Shown here: one piece after another, positions 40,062 through 48,696 of the stretch
How positions within the stretch are numbered: position 1 is the first letter of the stretch
Layout of the letters: each line of letters opens with the position of its first letter
Notes under the pieces: model-generated
Told to the model about the DNA's origin: nothing
What the model saw: only the letters and a program-made list of their open reading frames with translations
The model's database searches: none
From: Paenisporosarcina sp050269735
GTDB lineage: Bacteria; Bacillota; Bacilli; Bacillales_A; Planococcaceae
Reading direction: 5' to 3'
Assembly: GCF_050269735.1 (NCBI RefSeq)
Contig: NZ_JBNNIX010000005.1
Coordinates: 141,710-205,709, forward strand
Length of the DNA stretch: 64,000 bases
Position numbers and translations under genes: made by a program

Positions 40062-40475
40062 TTAAAGATGTCTTGGCTCCGAAATTTCATGAAGAGCTTG
40101 AGAAGCTTCGTGTGCTGTTTCACTAGGTACAGATAAGTCTGCTATTGCTACGAAGCCAACAAGTTGATCATTTTTAATGACTGGCAGTCGTCGGATTCGG
40201 TGTTGTGCCATGATTTCAGCCGCTTCCTGAGATGTGGATTCAGGACCTACGGAAATCACTTCATCCGACATGACATCTTTAACATGACGTTTCCCATTTT
40301 TTGCAACAGACCGGGTAACGATATCGCGGTCAGTAATCATCCCGATTACACGTGAACCTTCAACTACCGGCATACATCCGATATCCAAAGCACGCATGCT
40401 TTGTGCAATTTCCGATATTAAATCGGTAGGTGTACATGTCACAATATCGCGTGACATTATATCTTTAATTTTCAC
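40062..40475 (-). CDS. CBS-pair domain protein
   Basis: A 137-residue protein made of one Bateman module with two CBS motifs (about 2-60: IKDIMSRDIVTCTPTDLISE, VIGMITDRDIVTRSVA; and about 66-125: VKDVMSDEVISVGPESTSQE, LVGFVAIADLSV), followed by a short tail. Such stand-alone proteins bind adenine nucleotides. B. subtilis YhcV is the closest layout I recall. The partner is unknown. AAAGGAGG complement precedes the ATG. Confidence 0.88.
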   Translation of the reverse strand: MKIKDIMSRDIVTCTPTDLISEIAQSMRALDIGCMPVVEGSRVIGMITDRDIVTRSVAKNGKRHVKDVMSDEVISVGPESTSQEAAEIMAQHRIRRLPVIKNDQLVGFVAIADLSVPSETAHEASQALHEISEPRHL

Positions 40476-40614
40476 AAGAACGCCTCCTTTTAATAATGGT
40501 TAGTATGATTTACAAAGGACTAAAATATGTAACAAAATTGAAAGATTTAAAAGTGGGTAAACGTGGTATGATAAGTGTATTAAATAAAAAAATCAAATTT
40601 TAAGGCAATTTTCT

Positions 40615-40640
40615 TGAAACTTTTAGTCAATGCAGGCGTT
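40615..40640 (+). promoter_or_regulatory. Candidate ECF-sigma promoter before the 45-aa ORF
   Basis: TGAAAC, a 16-bp spacer and CGTT match the sigma-W/M/X class consensus (TGAAAC-N16-CGTM) except for the final base. The ATG of the small gene follows 33 bp after the -10. Confidence 0.5.
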
Positions 40641-40672
40641 CCTAAACTAGAGGAAAGATAGAGGTGGATTGG

Positions 40673-40810
40673 ATGACGAAAGAAGTTGATTTGCGAACAA
40701 TCGTTTCGAACCTGTCAAAATTGGGTGTCACTGTAACGCTGACCAAATCTCGTCTCGAAATGTTAAAAGCACTCGCAGCACCAACTCAGACTCCACAATC
40801 TCAAGGCTGA
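40673..40810 (+). CDS. 45-residue protein of unknown function
   Basis: MTKEVDLRTIVSNLSKLGVT, then VTLTKSRLEMLKALAAPTQT and PQSQG. Two short amphipathic helices and a Pro/Gln-rich tail; no membrane segment. AGAGGTGG lies just upstream and a terminator follows, so it is a complete transcription unit. I recognise no family. An ECF-type promoter in front suggests envelope-stress control (inference). Confidence 0.65.
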   Translation: MTKEVDLRTIVSNLSKLGVTVTLTKSRLEMLKALAAPTQTPQSQG

Positions 40811-40836
40811 ATCGACAACTTAGACCATACATTCAA

Positions 40837-40866
40837 AACACCTACTATAGAGTAGGTGTTTTTTTA
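40837..40866 (+). terminator. Terminator of the 45-aa gene
   Basis: ACACCTACT pairs with AGTAGGTGT around a 3-nt loop, followed by a T run. Confidence 0.92.
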
Positions 40867-40887
40867 TGCGTATTTTTTGCTGAGATT

Positions 40888-40998
40888 AGAAAGGAATTGG
40901 TGAATTGCTCCCAAATCGTGAAAGTTGATCCCAAATTTGAAAAGTTGCTCCAAAACCAGTGAAAGTTGCTCCAAATTCCCGAAAGTTGCTCCAAACAC
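40888..40998 (-). repeat. Iterated ~20-bp intergenic repeat, GAGCAAC type, copy B
   Basis: Read on the minus strand, GAGCAAC/GATCAAC/GAGCAAT cores end at 40991, 40971, 40950, 40930 and 40910 (spacing 20, 21, 20, 20). The last unit and flank, TTTGGGAGCAATT then CACCAATTCCTT, match copy A with one or two changes. It lies in a convergent gap beside the rodA terminator. Confidence 0.88.
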
Positions 40999-41019
40999 AC
41001 AATCCACCCAAATATACAA

Positions 41020-41056
41020 AAAAGGATTACGCAATAACTGCGTAATCCTTTTCATT
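41020..41056 (-). terminator. Terminator of rodA
   Basis: AAAAGGATTACGCA pairs with TGCGTAATCCTTTT around a short loop and is T-rich on the minus-strand 3-prime side. Confidence 0.92.
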
Positions 41057-42242
41057 ATTCATCCTCGGAAGAACCAAACATATACGTGCGATGATGGAAT
41101 TTCATACTGAAAACCAGTCCAAGTGCCAGCATATTCCCCATTAACGAACTACCACCGTAACTGATGAAAGGTAGCGGAATCCCCGTTATTGGCAATAGCT
41201 GAATCGTCATCCCGATATTTTGGAAGACGTGGAACGTAATCATGGCAATAATCCCGGCACATACATACGTACTAAATGGATCTTTTAATTGCAAAGTGAT
41301 TTTGGTCAAATGGTAAATGAGTAAGAAGAACAGACTGACAACAATACTGGCGCCAATGAATCCGTACTCTTCACCGATTACCGTGAAAATAAAGTCAGTA
41401 TGATTTTCAGGCACGTAAACTTCGCGACCTTGAAAACCTTTTCCCGTAATTTCCCCGGAACCAATAGCCGTCATGGCATTAATCAAGTTATAGCCTTCGG
41501 ATGTGGCGTAAGAATACGGATCAAGCCATGAATAAACACGACCAAACTGATAAGGCTTAAAGCCGAATTTATCCGAAAGAAAATCTTGCATGAAAACAGC
41601 CATCCAGAGCAAAGAACCTCCGAGTAAAGCGGTTCCCGCAAATATCGGGACAATCAATTTCCATGTAACACCACCGACGATAACCATTGCTGCGGTGATG
41701 GCAAGAAAGACTAGAGAAGTACCAAGGTCAGGCTGTTGCATGATGAAAAGTAATGGAACGAGTGCGGTCAATACGATTTTCCCTAGTAGTAGAAGATCTG
41801 TTTTCATCGTTTTCACTACATTTATTTCATGATGCTTACTGATCATGCGTGCCATCGTCAATATAAAGAACGTTTTCATAAATTCAGACGGCTGAATGCT
41901 ACCGATGCCCGGTAAATGGAACCAACTTTTCGCTCCTCCGCGCATTTCGGCGATTTGACCTTCGCCACCTGGAGCTAGAACTAAAGCAATCAAAATGACA
42001 ATACCAGTACCATACAGAACCCATGCCATCTTTTTATATTGCTCGGGTTCAAAAAACATAGTGAATCCTATTATCGTCGCTCCTACAATGTACCAAAATG
42101 CTTGTCTTGGGATAAAGTTAATCGGGTATTGACCCGATGTTTGTGCAGATGAAATTGCAAATAAGCTTACAATGAATAGCAGTAATAATATAAAAGCCAG
42201 CGTCCAGTCAAAACGGTCGGCAAATCCTTTGTTATTTTCCAT
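41055..42242 (-). CDS. rodA: SEDS glycosyltransferase RodA
   Basis: A 395-residue, ten-helix peptidoglycan polymerase of the SEDS family that builds the side wall with a class B PBP. Key motifs: GGAKSWFHLPGIGSIQPSEF in extracellular loop/helix 4 region, VYVPENHTDFIFTVIGEEYG with the catalytic Asp, and ITGIPLPFISYGGSSLMGNM near the end. The IQPSEFMK and ISYGGSS combination fits RodA better than FtsW or SpoVE. ATG 42242 lies 6 bp after AGGTG; an upstream GTG overlaps that site. Confidence 0.9.
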   Translation of the reverse strand: MENNKGFADRFDWTLAFILLLLFIVSLFAISSAQTSGQYPINFIPRQAFWYIVGATIIGFTMFFEPEQYKKMAWVLYGTGIVILIALVLAPGGEGQIAEMRGGAKSWFHLPGIGSIQPSEFMKTFFILTMARMISKHHEINVVKTMKTDLLLLGKIVLTALVPLLFIMQQPDLGTSLVFLAITAAMVIVGGVTWKLIVPIFAGTALLGGSLLWMAVFMQDFLSDKFGFKPYQFGRVYSWLDPYSYATSEGYNLINAMTAIGSGEITGKGFQGREVYVPENHTDFIFTVIGEEYGFIGASIVVSLFFLLIYHLTKITLQLKDPFSTYVCAGIIAMITFHVFQNIGMTIQLLPITGIPLPFISYGGSSLMGNMLALGLVFSMKFHHRTYMFGSSEDE

Positions 42243-42394
42243 AGTTGTCACCTAAATTTCTAATTTAAAGTTATAACTTATCAATTATAACGTAAATCAC
42301 ATACAAATGCTTGTGCAGTAAGTACTGACGAAGAACATCTTAAAATGTTTCCTTCTTCACAAAGGGAGATTATAATGAAAGGAGGAATGGAGTG

Positions 42395-43147
42395 ATGATA
42401 ATGGTGAAAAAGGTACGTGATACAGAAGATTATCTTCACCATATTTATATACATATGAACGAGGCAGATCAATTCGTGATCTTCAGCGGTCTTACAATGC
42501 AACAATTTGTCCAAAACGCCGGGCCATTGCAACATTTATTGTTACTTAAGCATGAATACGAAGACAGTTCATTTAACATTCATACCCAACTGGAATTCGT
42601 ACCGGATGAAGAGGTCATGTCGTTTACAAAAGAGTATATGGACAAGCCAACTGATTTGAGATGGATTGATTTTGCGGATGAGCGCAGACTCAATATGTTG
42701 ACGCCTCAGGAACAAGCAGAACTTTTATATATCGGCCATAAAAAAGAACCGATTCGTTCACCATTTTATTATCAACTCCAAAATCGTTTTGTCTATTTGT
42801 CCAATGAAGAAGAAAGTATGACGAAAATTTATTTTCGAGAACTAAATGATTCAATTCATTTGGTCGTTAATATACTAAATCAAGTAGTTCGTGACAAAGA
42901 GAGAGGTGCTCCTTTTTGGCGTAGAAAGCAAAAAGAAGGGTATCCTGAGCTGACTTTGGAACAATTTATTGCACATAAACCTTTGATGAAAGAAGGCGTC
43001 CTGCTTTCATTATTCAAACTCGAAAAGTCAAAAGCAACATATGATTTAGAAATCCGTTCATTGCCAGAATCGGTCTTCCCCGATGAAATATGGGACGAAT
43101 TAACTGCAGTCATGAAACATAATCCGGACGAAACCATCCGTTTCTAA
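42395..43147 (+). CDS. Conserved protein of unknown function (251 aa)
   Basis: A soluble, moderately acidic 250-residue protein with no signal peptide, no helix-turn-helix and no motif I recognise. Features seen: EADQFVIFSGLTMQQFVQNA near the start, FADERRLNMLTPQEQAELLY in the middle, and a C-terminal segment (LKSLPES-like, SLPESVFPDEIWDELTAVM). GGAGG (42381-42385) lies 9 bp before ATG 42395. It stands alone between rodA and ddl, ending at a terminator, so a link to wall synthesis is possible only from position. Confidence 0.7.
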   Translation: MIMVKKVRDTEDYLHHIYIHMNEADQFVIFSGLTMQQFVQNAGPLQHLLLLKHEYEDSSFNIHTQLEFVPDEEVMSFTKEYMDKPTDLRWIDFADERRLNMLTPQEQAELLYIGHKKEPIRSPFYYQLQNRFVYLSNEEESMTKIYFRELNDSIHLVVNILNQVVRDKERGAPFWRRKQKEGYPELTLEQFIAHKPLMKEGVLLSLFKLEKSKATYDLEIRSLPESVFPDEIWDELTAVMKHNPDETIRF

Positions 43148-43188
43148 CCACAATCCCTTGCAAAGATGAGTGCAAGGGATTGTTTTTT
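43148..43188 (+). terminator. Terminator before ddl
   Basis: ACAATCCCTTGCA pairs with TGCAAGGGATTGT and is followed by TTTTTT. Confidence 0.93.
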
Positions 43189-43255
43189 GATTAGTGTACG
43201 TGGGTAAACATGGTTCATGTTAAAATAACTGTATCCAATACATGGAGGTATTTAA

Positions 43256-44341
43256 ATGAAAAAAAGAATAGGTTTATTATATGGTGGAAAATCCGCTGAA
43301 CATGAAGTTTCTTTATCGACTGCACGTGCGGTCACAAAAGCTTTAAATTTCAATGAATACGATGTGTTCCCAATATACATTACGCATGAAGGTGAATGGC
43401 GTAAGGGTGAGCAGTTAATGGCACCTGTTGATACAATCGAACAATTACAATTCAACAATGGTTCTAATCAAGCATTACCGAATAACATTTCAAGTTTTTT
43501 ACCTTCCCATCAGGAAAAAGAGGAAGCTGCGCTAGACGTGATTTTCCCGCTTTTACATGGACCGAATGGCGAAGATGGAACAGTACAGGGATTACTTGAA
43601 GTAATGAATCTCCCGTACGTCGGCAATGGAGTTCTAGCTTCTTCAGCAGGAATGGATAAAGTGGTTATGAAGCAGCTCTTTGCGATTGCTGGATTGAAAC
43701 AAGTACCATTCGTTCATTTCATTCGTAAAGAATGGCAAAAAGACCAGGAAATTTTAATCGGAAAAATGGAAAAGGATCTTGAATGGCCTGTATTCGTTAA
43801 ACCTGCGAACTTGGGTTCAAGTGTAGGTATCAGCAAAGCGTCAACTCGTGAGGAATTAATTGAAGCTGTAGAAATGGCTTTGAAGTATGACCGTAAAATT
43901 ATCGTGGAACAGGGCATAAAAGCTCGTGAAGTTGAAATGGGTGTACTTGGTAACGACACGCCGAAATGTTCCGTGCCAGGTGAAATTAAACCATTAAAAG
44001 AATTCTATGATTATCAAGCAAAATATAAAGATGGCAATACGGCAATGATTATTCCTGCCGAAGTAACAGAAGAAGTGGAGCAGACGATGCAAGATAACGC
44101 AATCAAAGCTTTTAAAGTATTGGATTGCGCAGGACTTGTACGAGCTGACTTCTTTGTAACGGATGAAGATGAAGTTCTTATTAATGAAGTGAACACGCTA
44201 CCAGGTTTCACGCCGTTCAGCATGTTCCCTTTATTATGGCAACACACAGGTGTGAATTACTCTGAACTAATAGATCAGTTAATCGAACTTGCAATCGAAA
44301 GACACGCAGAAAAACAACAACTACACTATACAATGGATTGA
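43256..44341 (+). CDS. ddl: D-alanine--D-alanine ligase
   Basis: A 361-residue ATP-grasp enzyme joining two D-Ala for peptidoglycan. Visible motifs: LYGGKSAEHEVSLSTAR (3-19 region), LHGPNGEDGTVQG, VFVKPANLGSSVGISKAST, EFYDYQAKYKDG with the Tyr typical of D-Ala-D-Ala rather than D-Ala-D-Lac ligases, and EVNTLPGFTPFSMFP. ATG follows GGAGG. murF begins 12 bp after its stop, forming a ddl-murF operon as in B. subtilis. Confidence 0.97.
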   Translation: MKKRIGLLYGGKSAEHEVSLSTARAVTKALNFNEYDVFPIYITHEGEWRKGEQLMAPVDTIEQLQFNNGSNQALPNNISSFLPSHQEKEEAALDVIFPLLHGPNGEDGTVQGLLEVMNLPYVGNGVLASSAGMDKVVMKQLFAIAGLKQVPFVHFIRKEWQKDQEILIGKMEKDLEWPVFVKPANLGSSVGISKASTREELIEAVEMALKYDRKIIVEQGIKAREVEMGVLGNDTPKCSVPGEIKPLKEFYDYQAKYKDGNTAMIIPAEVTEEVEQTMQDNAIKAFKVLDCAGLVRADFFVTDEDEVLINEVNTLPGFTPFSMFPLLWQHTGVNYSELIDQLIELAIERHAEKQQLHYTMD

Positions 44342-44353
44342 GTGTGAATTATT

Positions 44354-45730
44354 TTGAAAAAATCATTACGAACAGTTGCTGAGTGGTTAAATATTAATGA
44401 CCAGGAAATTTCGGATGTCACGGTCAGTGGCGTATCGATTAATACAAAAACCATTCAACCGGGAGATCTATTCATTCCGTTTAAAGGTGAAAAAGTAAAT
44501 GGTCATCAATATGTGACCCAAGCATTTGAAAAAGGTGCTTCAGCAGCTCTTTGGCAGAAAGATGAACCAAATCCACCGCTAAACCTGCCTTTGCTTTTTG
44601 TGGAAGACAGTGAAAAAGCGTTACAGGAAATGGCACGGGCTTATCGTAAAGACCATCCTGCCACATTTATTGGGATTACGGGATCGAATGGAAAAACATC
44701 CACAAAAGATTTGGTAGCTGGTGTACTTTCTCCTTATTTCCGCGTGCAGAAGACGGCTGGGAATTTCAATAATAACCTGGGATTGCCCATCACTATTCTA
44801 TCTCTGGATGAAGAGACTGAATTCGCTATTCTTGAAATGGGTATGAGTGGTTATGGTGAAATTGAGTTTTTATCCAATTTGGCGCGACCACATCATGTTG
44901 CCATTACCAATATTGGTGAAGCACATATGCAAGATTTAGGCTCTCGTGAAGGAATTGCGAAGGCGAAGTTTGAAATTGTTTCCGGGCTACAAGAAGAAGG
45001 GTGCTTATTTTATGATGGAGACGAACCATTACTGAAGCCATTCATTAATAAATTCAATGGTGAAAAAGGATCTTCTTCTATTAGAACGGTATCATTTGGG
45101 ACGGATACGATGAATGACATTTCTGCACAATCAATTCAAGCGACTGAAAACGGCAGTGAATTTGATGTGGCTGGATTAATTGACTCACACTTTATGATTC
45201 CGGTTTTAGGTAAGCATCAAGTGAAAAATGCATTGGTCGCAATATTGATTGCCAAAGAAGCGGGCTTAACAAATGAAGAAATCCTAGATTCTTTGAAAAA
45301 CGTTTCTCTAACAGATATGCGGATGCAAGTTATTCCTGCTAAAAACGGTTCATTATTTATCAACGATGCGTATAACGCAGCACCGACTTCCATGAGCGCC
45401 GCTATCACGTTTATCAGAGAAACATCGATACGTCCTGAAAAGTGGCTTGTCCTTGGGGATATGCTGGAGCTCGGTTCTGATGAACAGGCGTATCATGAAG
45501 AATTGGCCGAACAAATCAAACCTGAAGATTTTGCAGGAGTCTGCTTATATGGTCCGCGTATGAAGTGGTTATATGAAAAGTTACAAAATGCTTTTGAAGC
45601 ATCGCGTTTGATTTGGTCTGAATCAGATTATGAACCAATTCGTAATGTGTTAGAGAATCATACTTCTGGAAATTCCATTATTTTAGTAAAAGGGTCACGC
45701 GGAATGGCGCTTGAACATGTTATTAATTAA
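44354..45730 (+). CDS. murF: UDP-N-acetylmuramoyl-tripeptide--D-alanyl-D-alanine ligase
   Basis: A 458-residue Mur ligase that adds the Ddl product to UDP-MurNAc-tripeptide, the last cytoplasmic precursor step. The ATP loop is FIGITGSNGKTSTKDL (about 105-120), with NFNNNLGLPITILSL, MGMSGYGEIEFLSNLARPHH and DAYNAAPTSMSAAI following. TTG start with a weak GAGTG site in the end of ddl; the neighbouring frames offer no better start. It is transcribed with ddl. Confidence 0.96.
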   Translation: MKKSLRTVAEWLNINDQEISDVTVSGVSINTKTIQPGDLFIPFKGEKVNGHQYVTQAFEKGASAALWQKDEPNPPLNLPLLFVEDSEKALQEMARAYRKDHPATFIGITGSNGKTSTKDLVAGVLSPYFRVQKTAGNFNNNLGLPITILSLDEETEFAILEMGMSGYGEIEFLSNLARPHHVAITNIGEAHMQDLGSREGIAKAKFEIVSGLQEEGCLFYDGDEPLLKPFINKFNGEKGSSSIRTVSFGTDTMNDISAQSIQATENGSEFDVAGLIDSHFMIPVLGKHQVKNALVAILIAKEAGLTNEEILDSLKNVSLTDMRMQVIPAKNGSLFINDAYNAAPTSMSAAITFIRETSIRPEKWLVLGDMLELGSDEQAYHEELAEQIKPEDFAGVCLYGPRMKWLYEKLQNAFEASRLIWSESDYEPIRNVLENHTSGNSIILVKGSRGMALEHVIN

Positions 45731-45792
45731 AACTTAGTTCGTTCATGTGGCAAAGCGCAATGTAACCAGTGCATTAATTAATAGGATAATCA

Positions 45793-45828
45793 AAAGGAAA
45801 CTCTGCTTAATGGGAGTTTCCTTTTTGT
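45793..45828 (+). terminator. Terminator of ddl-murF
   Basis: AGGAAACTC pairs with GAGTTTCCT around a 10-nt loop, followed by TTTTG. Confidence 0.88.
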
Positions 45829-45928
45829 ATGGGCATTACTTCAAATGAAGCGTTTGAAAAGTGTCGAACTGGGTAACCCAACAGTATTGAATAAGACATC
45901 GTTGGATTTCAAAAGGGGACTGAAAAAA

Positions 45929-46648
45929 GTGAAAACAGGAGTATTATGCATTCATGGATTTACGGGAGGTCCGTATGAAATCGAGCCTTTTGTGCAATAT
46001 ATTGAAGAGAAAACGGATTGGATTGTTAAAGTCCCTACATTGCCTGGTCATGGTCCTACACTATCATTAACAGAGCTGACGGCCGAAAACTGGATGATGG
46101 AAGCTGAACAAGCCCTTAGGTTGTTGCAAAAGGAAGTGGACCGAGTGGTTGTTGTCGGTTTCTCGATGGGTGGATTGATTGCGCTATATTTGGCCATGCG
46201 TTACAAAATCAATCGCCTCGTTCTACTCAGTGCAGCTGCAAAATACATTAGTGGTGGACAACTATTAGCAGACGTGAAGGATATTGTAGCGGATGCCGTG
46301 AGCGGGAAGCTTTCAACCAATACGTTTTATCATTTATACGAATACAAATTAACTCATACGCCTATTCGAGCAGCAATTGAGTTTTTGCGAATCGTAAAAA
46401 TGGTCGAGCCTTATTATGAGTCAATCACAGTACCAGTATGTATTGTGCAAGGGAAAAAGGATGGAATTGTCCCATTCACATCAGCACAATATTTGTACGA
46501 CCGATTGGGTTCGGAAGAGAAGTGCATGGTTACTTCAGAATGCGGCAAACATCTTATTTGCTATAGTGAGGATTGTGACGATTGGTTTGATGAAGTCTTA
46601 TGTTTTTTGGAAAAGAATGAGAAAACTAATTATTACGACTGTGGCTGA
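45929..46648 (+). CDS. Alpha/beta hydrolase, carboxylesterase (Est30-like)
   Basis: A 239-residue cytoplasmic esterase. Oxyanion region GVLCIHGFTGGPYEIEPF, nucleophile serine in VVVGFSMGGLIALYLA, catalytic Asp in QGKKDGIVPFTSA and His in CGKHLICYSEDCDDWFDEV match the Geobacillus Est30/B. subtilis Yvak group that cleaves short to medium acyl esters. GTG 45929 follows AAGGGG by 10 bp; an ATG at 45845 would add 28 unconserved residues without a ribosome site. A DEAD-box helicase gene follows 430 bp downstream. Confidence 0.85.
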   Translation: MKTGVLCIHGFTGGPYEIEPFVQYIEEKTDWIVKVPTLPGHGPTLSLTELTAENWMMEAEQALRLLQKEVDRVVVVGFSMGGLIALYLAMRYKINRLVLLSAAAKYISGGQLLADVKDIVADAVSGKLSTNTFYHLYEYKLTHTPIRAAIEFLRIVKMVEPYYESITVPVCIVQGKKDGIVPFTSAQYLYDRLGSEEKCMVTSECGKHLICYSEDCDDWFDEVLCFLEKNEKTNYYDCG

Positions 46649-46708
46649 TTAATTGCATATCGTCTTTATTCGTGTTAAAGTGATTAGAGCAATGGATACA
46701 TTTTGTGT

Positions 46709-46747
46709 AAAGACTCTTCGGTTTTCGATGAAGAGCTCTTTTTTTTG
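46709..46747 (+). terminator. Terminator of the esterase gene
   Basis: CTCTTC pairs with GAAGAG around GGTTTTCGAT, with flanking A/T pairs, followed by eight T. Confidence 0.88.
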
Positions 46748-47079
46748 AACATAACGGTTTGTTCAATTTTTTAGGGTAGGATGTTTAGTTTCAAACATCA
46801 AATATGTGAACTATCACAATAGCCTCGTTCTCATTAGAACTGAACAAAGGCTACCAACAGGTCACAAGAGACAGCGTGATGCATAACGCTTTGAACATGC
46901 TCCCCACTGATCGAACCGCTCGGCAAAAGACCGGGCTTTCCTTTAAATATAAGTCCCCTCTGATAACTCTACAGAGAATTTTAAGTAACGGAAACGTTCC
47001 TCGTATAGGCTCGAATTTGCCGCAACTTCATCTGAAAATGTAACCATTTGTCAAATGTAAACAAAAAGGAGATTAAATT
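46748..47079 (+). other. Long structured leader of cshA
   Basis: A 330-bp gap upstream of cshA with nested complementarity but no convincing gene. TAGCCT (46820-46825) pairs with AGGCTA (46848-46853) enclosing GTTCT/AGAAC; GCAT and ATGC flank a second hairpin near 46880-46900; CTCT-AC-AGAG lies near 46967-46976. A 54-codon ORF (46879-47043) lacks a ribosome site. It may be a cold- or translation-responsive 5-prime UTR, as DEAD-box helicase genes often have (inference). Confidence 0.4.
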
Positions 47080-48636
47080 TTGACAAATTTTTCAGAATTA
47101 AATATTAGCGAATCAACATTAAAATCCGTAAAACGTATGGGTTTTGAAGAAGCAACACCAATCCAAGAAGGTACAATCAAGTTTGCAATGGAAGGCCGCG
47201 ATATTATCGGTCAAGCACAAACAGGAACTGGTAAAACAGCTGCGTTTGGTATTCCATTGGTAGAAAAGATTGACCCAAAAAATCCTAACATCCAAGGTTT
47301 AATTATCGCACCAACTCGTGAATTGGCGATTCAAGTTTCAGAAGAACTTTACAAAATCGGTCAAGACAAACGTGTGAAAATTTTATCTGTATATGGTGGA
47401 CAAGAAATCGGACGTCAAATCCGTGCATTGAAAAACAACCCACATGTAATCGTCGGTACTCCTGGTCGTATTCTTGACCATATCAACCGTCGTACATTAA
47501 AACTAGAAAACGTTCAAACGCTTATTTTAGATGAAGCGGATGAAATGTTAAACATGGGCTTCATTGAAGATATCAACACAATTATGGAAAGTGTACCACC
47601 AGAACGTCAAACATTGCTGTTCTCGGCTACAATGCCAACACCAATCCGTAAAATTGCTGAGAAATTCATGAAGACGCCTGAAGTAGTTAAAATTCAATCA
47701 AAAGAAATGACAGTAGAAAACATCGAGCAATTTTTCGTTAAATCGCATGAGCGTGAAAAATTCGATATCCTTTCTCGTGTTATTAACGTACACCAACCTG
47801 AACTTGCAATTATCTTCGGTCGTACAAAACGTCGCGTTGACGAATTGTCACATGCATTGAGCATCCGTGGTTATTTAGCAGAAGGTATTCATGGTGATTT
47901 AAGCCAAGCGAAACGAATGTCAGTTCTTCGTCAATTTAAAGAAAACAAAATTGACATCCTTGTTGCAACAGACGTAGCTGCTCGTGGTCTTGATATCTCT
48001 GGTGTTACTCACGTTTATAACTATGACATTCCTCAAGATCCTGAAAGCTATGTACACCGTATCGGTCGTACAGGCCGTGCAGGTAAAAGTGGTGTGGCAG
48101 TAACTTTCGTTACTCCACGTGAAATGGGTTACTTACGTATCGTTGAAGAAACAACGAAAAAACGTATGTCTCCACTACGTCCACCAAGCTCTGATGAGGC
48201 TCTAATCGGTCAACAACGTTTAGCTGTTGAGTCATTAGCTGAAATGGTAGACAAAAACAATATCGGTGATTACCGTGCATTCGCAACGGAATTACTTGAG
48301 AAATATGAAGCAGTTGATGTAATTGCTGCTGCATTGAAATCAATGACACGTGAACCAAGTGATACTCCTGTATCAATTTCTGAAGAACGCCCATTGCCAG
48401 CTCGTAAAGAGCGTAGTGGCGGTGGCGGCGGACGCAGCGGCGGCGGTGGCTATAAAGGCAACAACCGTAGCAGTGGCGGCAGATCTTCATCAGGTTCAGG
48501 TCGCAGCTCAGAACGTAGCTCGGATCGTGGTCCTTCTCGTCGTACTGGCGGTCGTGACGGAAGTTCTTCTTCATCACGTGAAGGTTCTGCAAGCCGTGGT
48601 GGACGTCCACGTACGTCTTCACGTCGTGAAAACTAA
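47080..48636 (+). CDS. cshA: DEAD-box ATP-dependent RNA helicase
   Basis: A 518-residue helicase that unwinds structured RNA in ribosome assembly and the RNA degradosome. All motifs are present: Q motif GFEEATPIQEGTI, AQTGTGKTAAF, PTRELAIQV, GTPGRILDH, LDEADEMLNMG, SATMP, IIFGRTKRRVDEL, TDVAARGLDI and HRIGRTGRAGKSG. The tail (about 430-518) is Gly/Arg/Ser-rich (RSGGGGGRSGGGGYKGNN), an RNA-binding low-complexity region. TTG start 7 bp after AAGGAGA. The preceding 330-bp leader may matter for cold induction. Confidence 0.96.
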   Translation: MTNFSELNISESTLKSVKRMGFEEATPIQEGTIKFAMEGRDIIGQAQTGTGKTAAFGIPLVEKIDPKNPNIQGLIIAPTRELAIQVSEELYKIGQDKRVKILSVYGGQEIGRQIRALKNNPHVIVGTPGRILDHINRRTLKLENVQTLILDEADEMLNMGFIEDINTIMESVPPERQTLLFSATMPTPIRKIAEKFMKTPEVVKIQSKEMTVENIEQFFVKSHEREKFDILSRVINVHQPELAIIFGRTKRRVDELSHALSIRGYLAEGIHGDLSQAKRMSVLRQFKENKIDILVATDVAARGLDISGVTHVYNYDIPQDPESYVHRIGRTGRAGKSGVAVTFVTPREMGYLRIVEETTKKRMSPLRPPSSDEALIGQQRLAVESLAEMVDKNNIGDYRAFATELLEKYEAVDVIAAALKSMTREPSDTPVSISEERPLPARKERSGGGGGRSGGGGYKGNNRSSGGRSSSGSGRSSERSSDRGPSRRTGGRDGSSSSSREGSASRGGRPRTSSRREN

Positions 48637-48647
48637 TTAAATTTCAA

Positions 48648-48682
48648 ATACCACAGTCCTAATGGGCTGTGGTATTTTTTTC
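48648..48682 (+). terminator. Terminator of cshA
   Basis: ATACCACAG pairs with CTGTGGTAT around a 10-nt loop, then a T run. Confidence 0.92.
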
Positions 48683-48696
48683 TTGATTTCGGATGT

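Noticed and set aside
46879..47043. 54-codon ORF in the cshA leader
   Set aside because: No ribosome site, unusual composition, and overlaps predicted RNA stems; better viewed as leader RNA.
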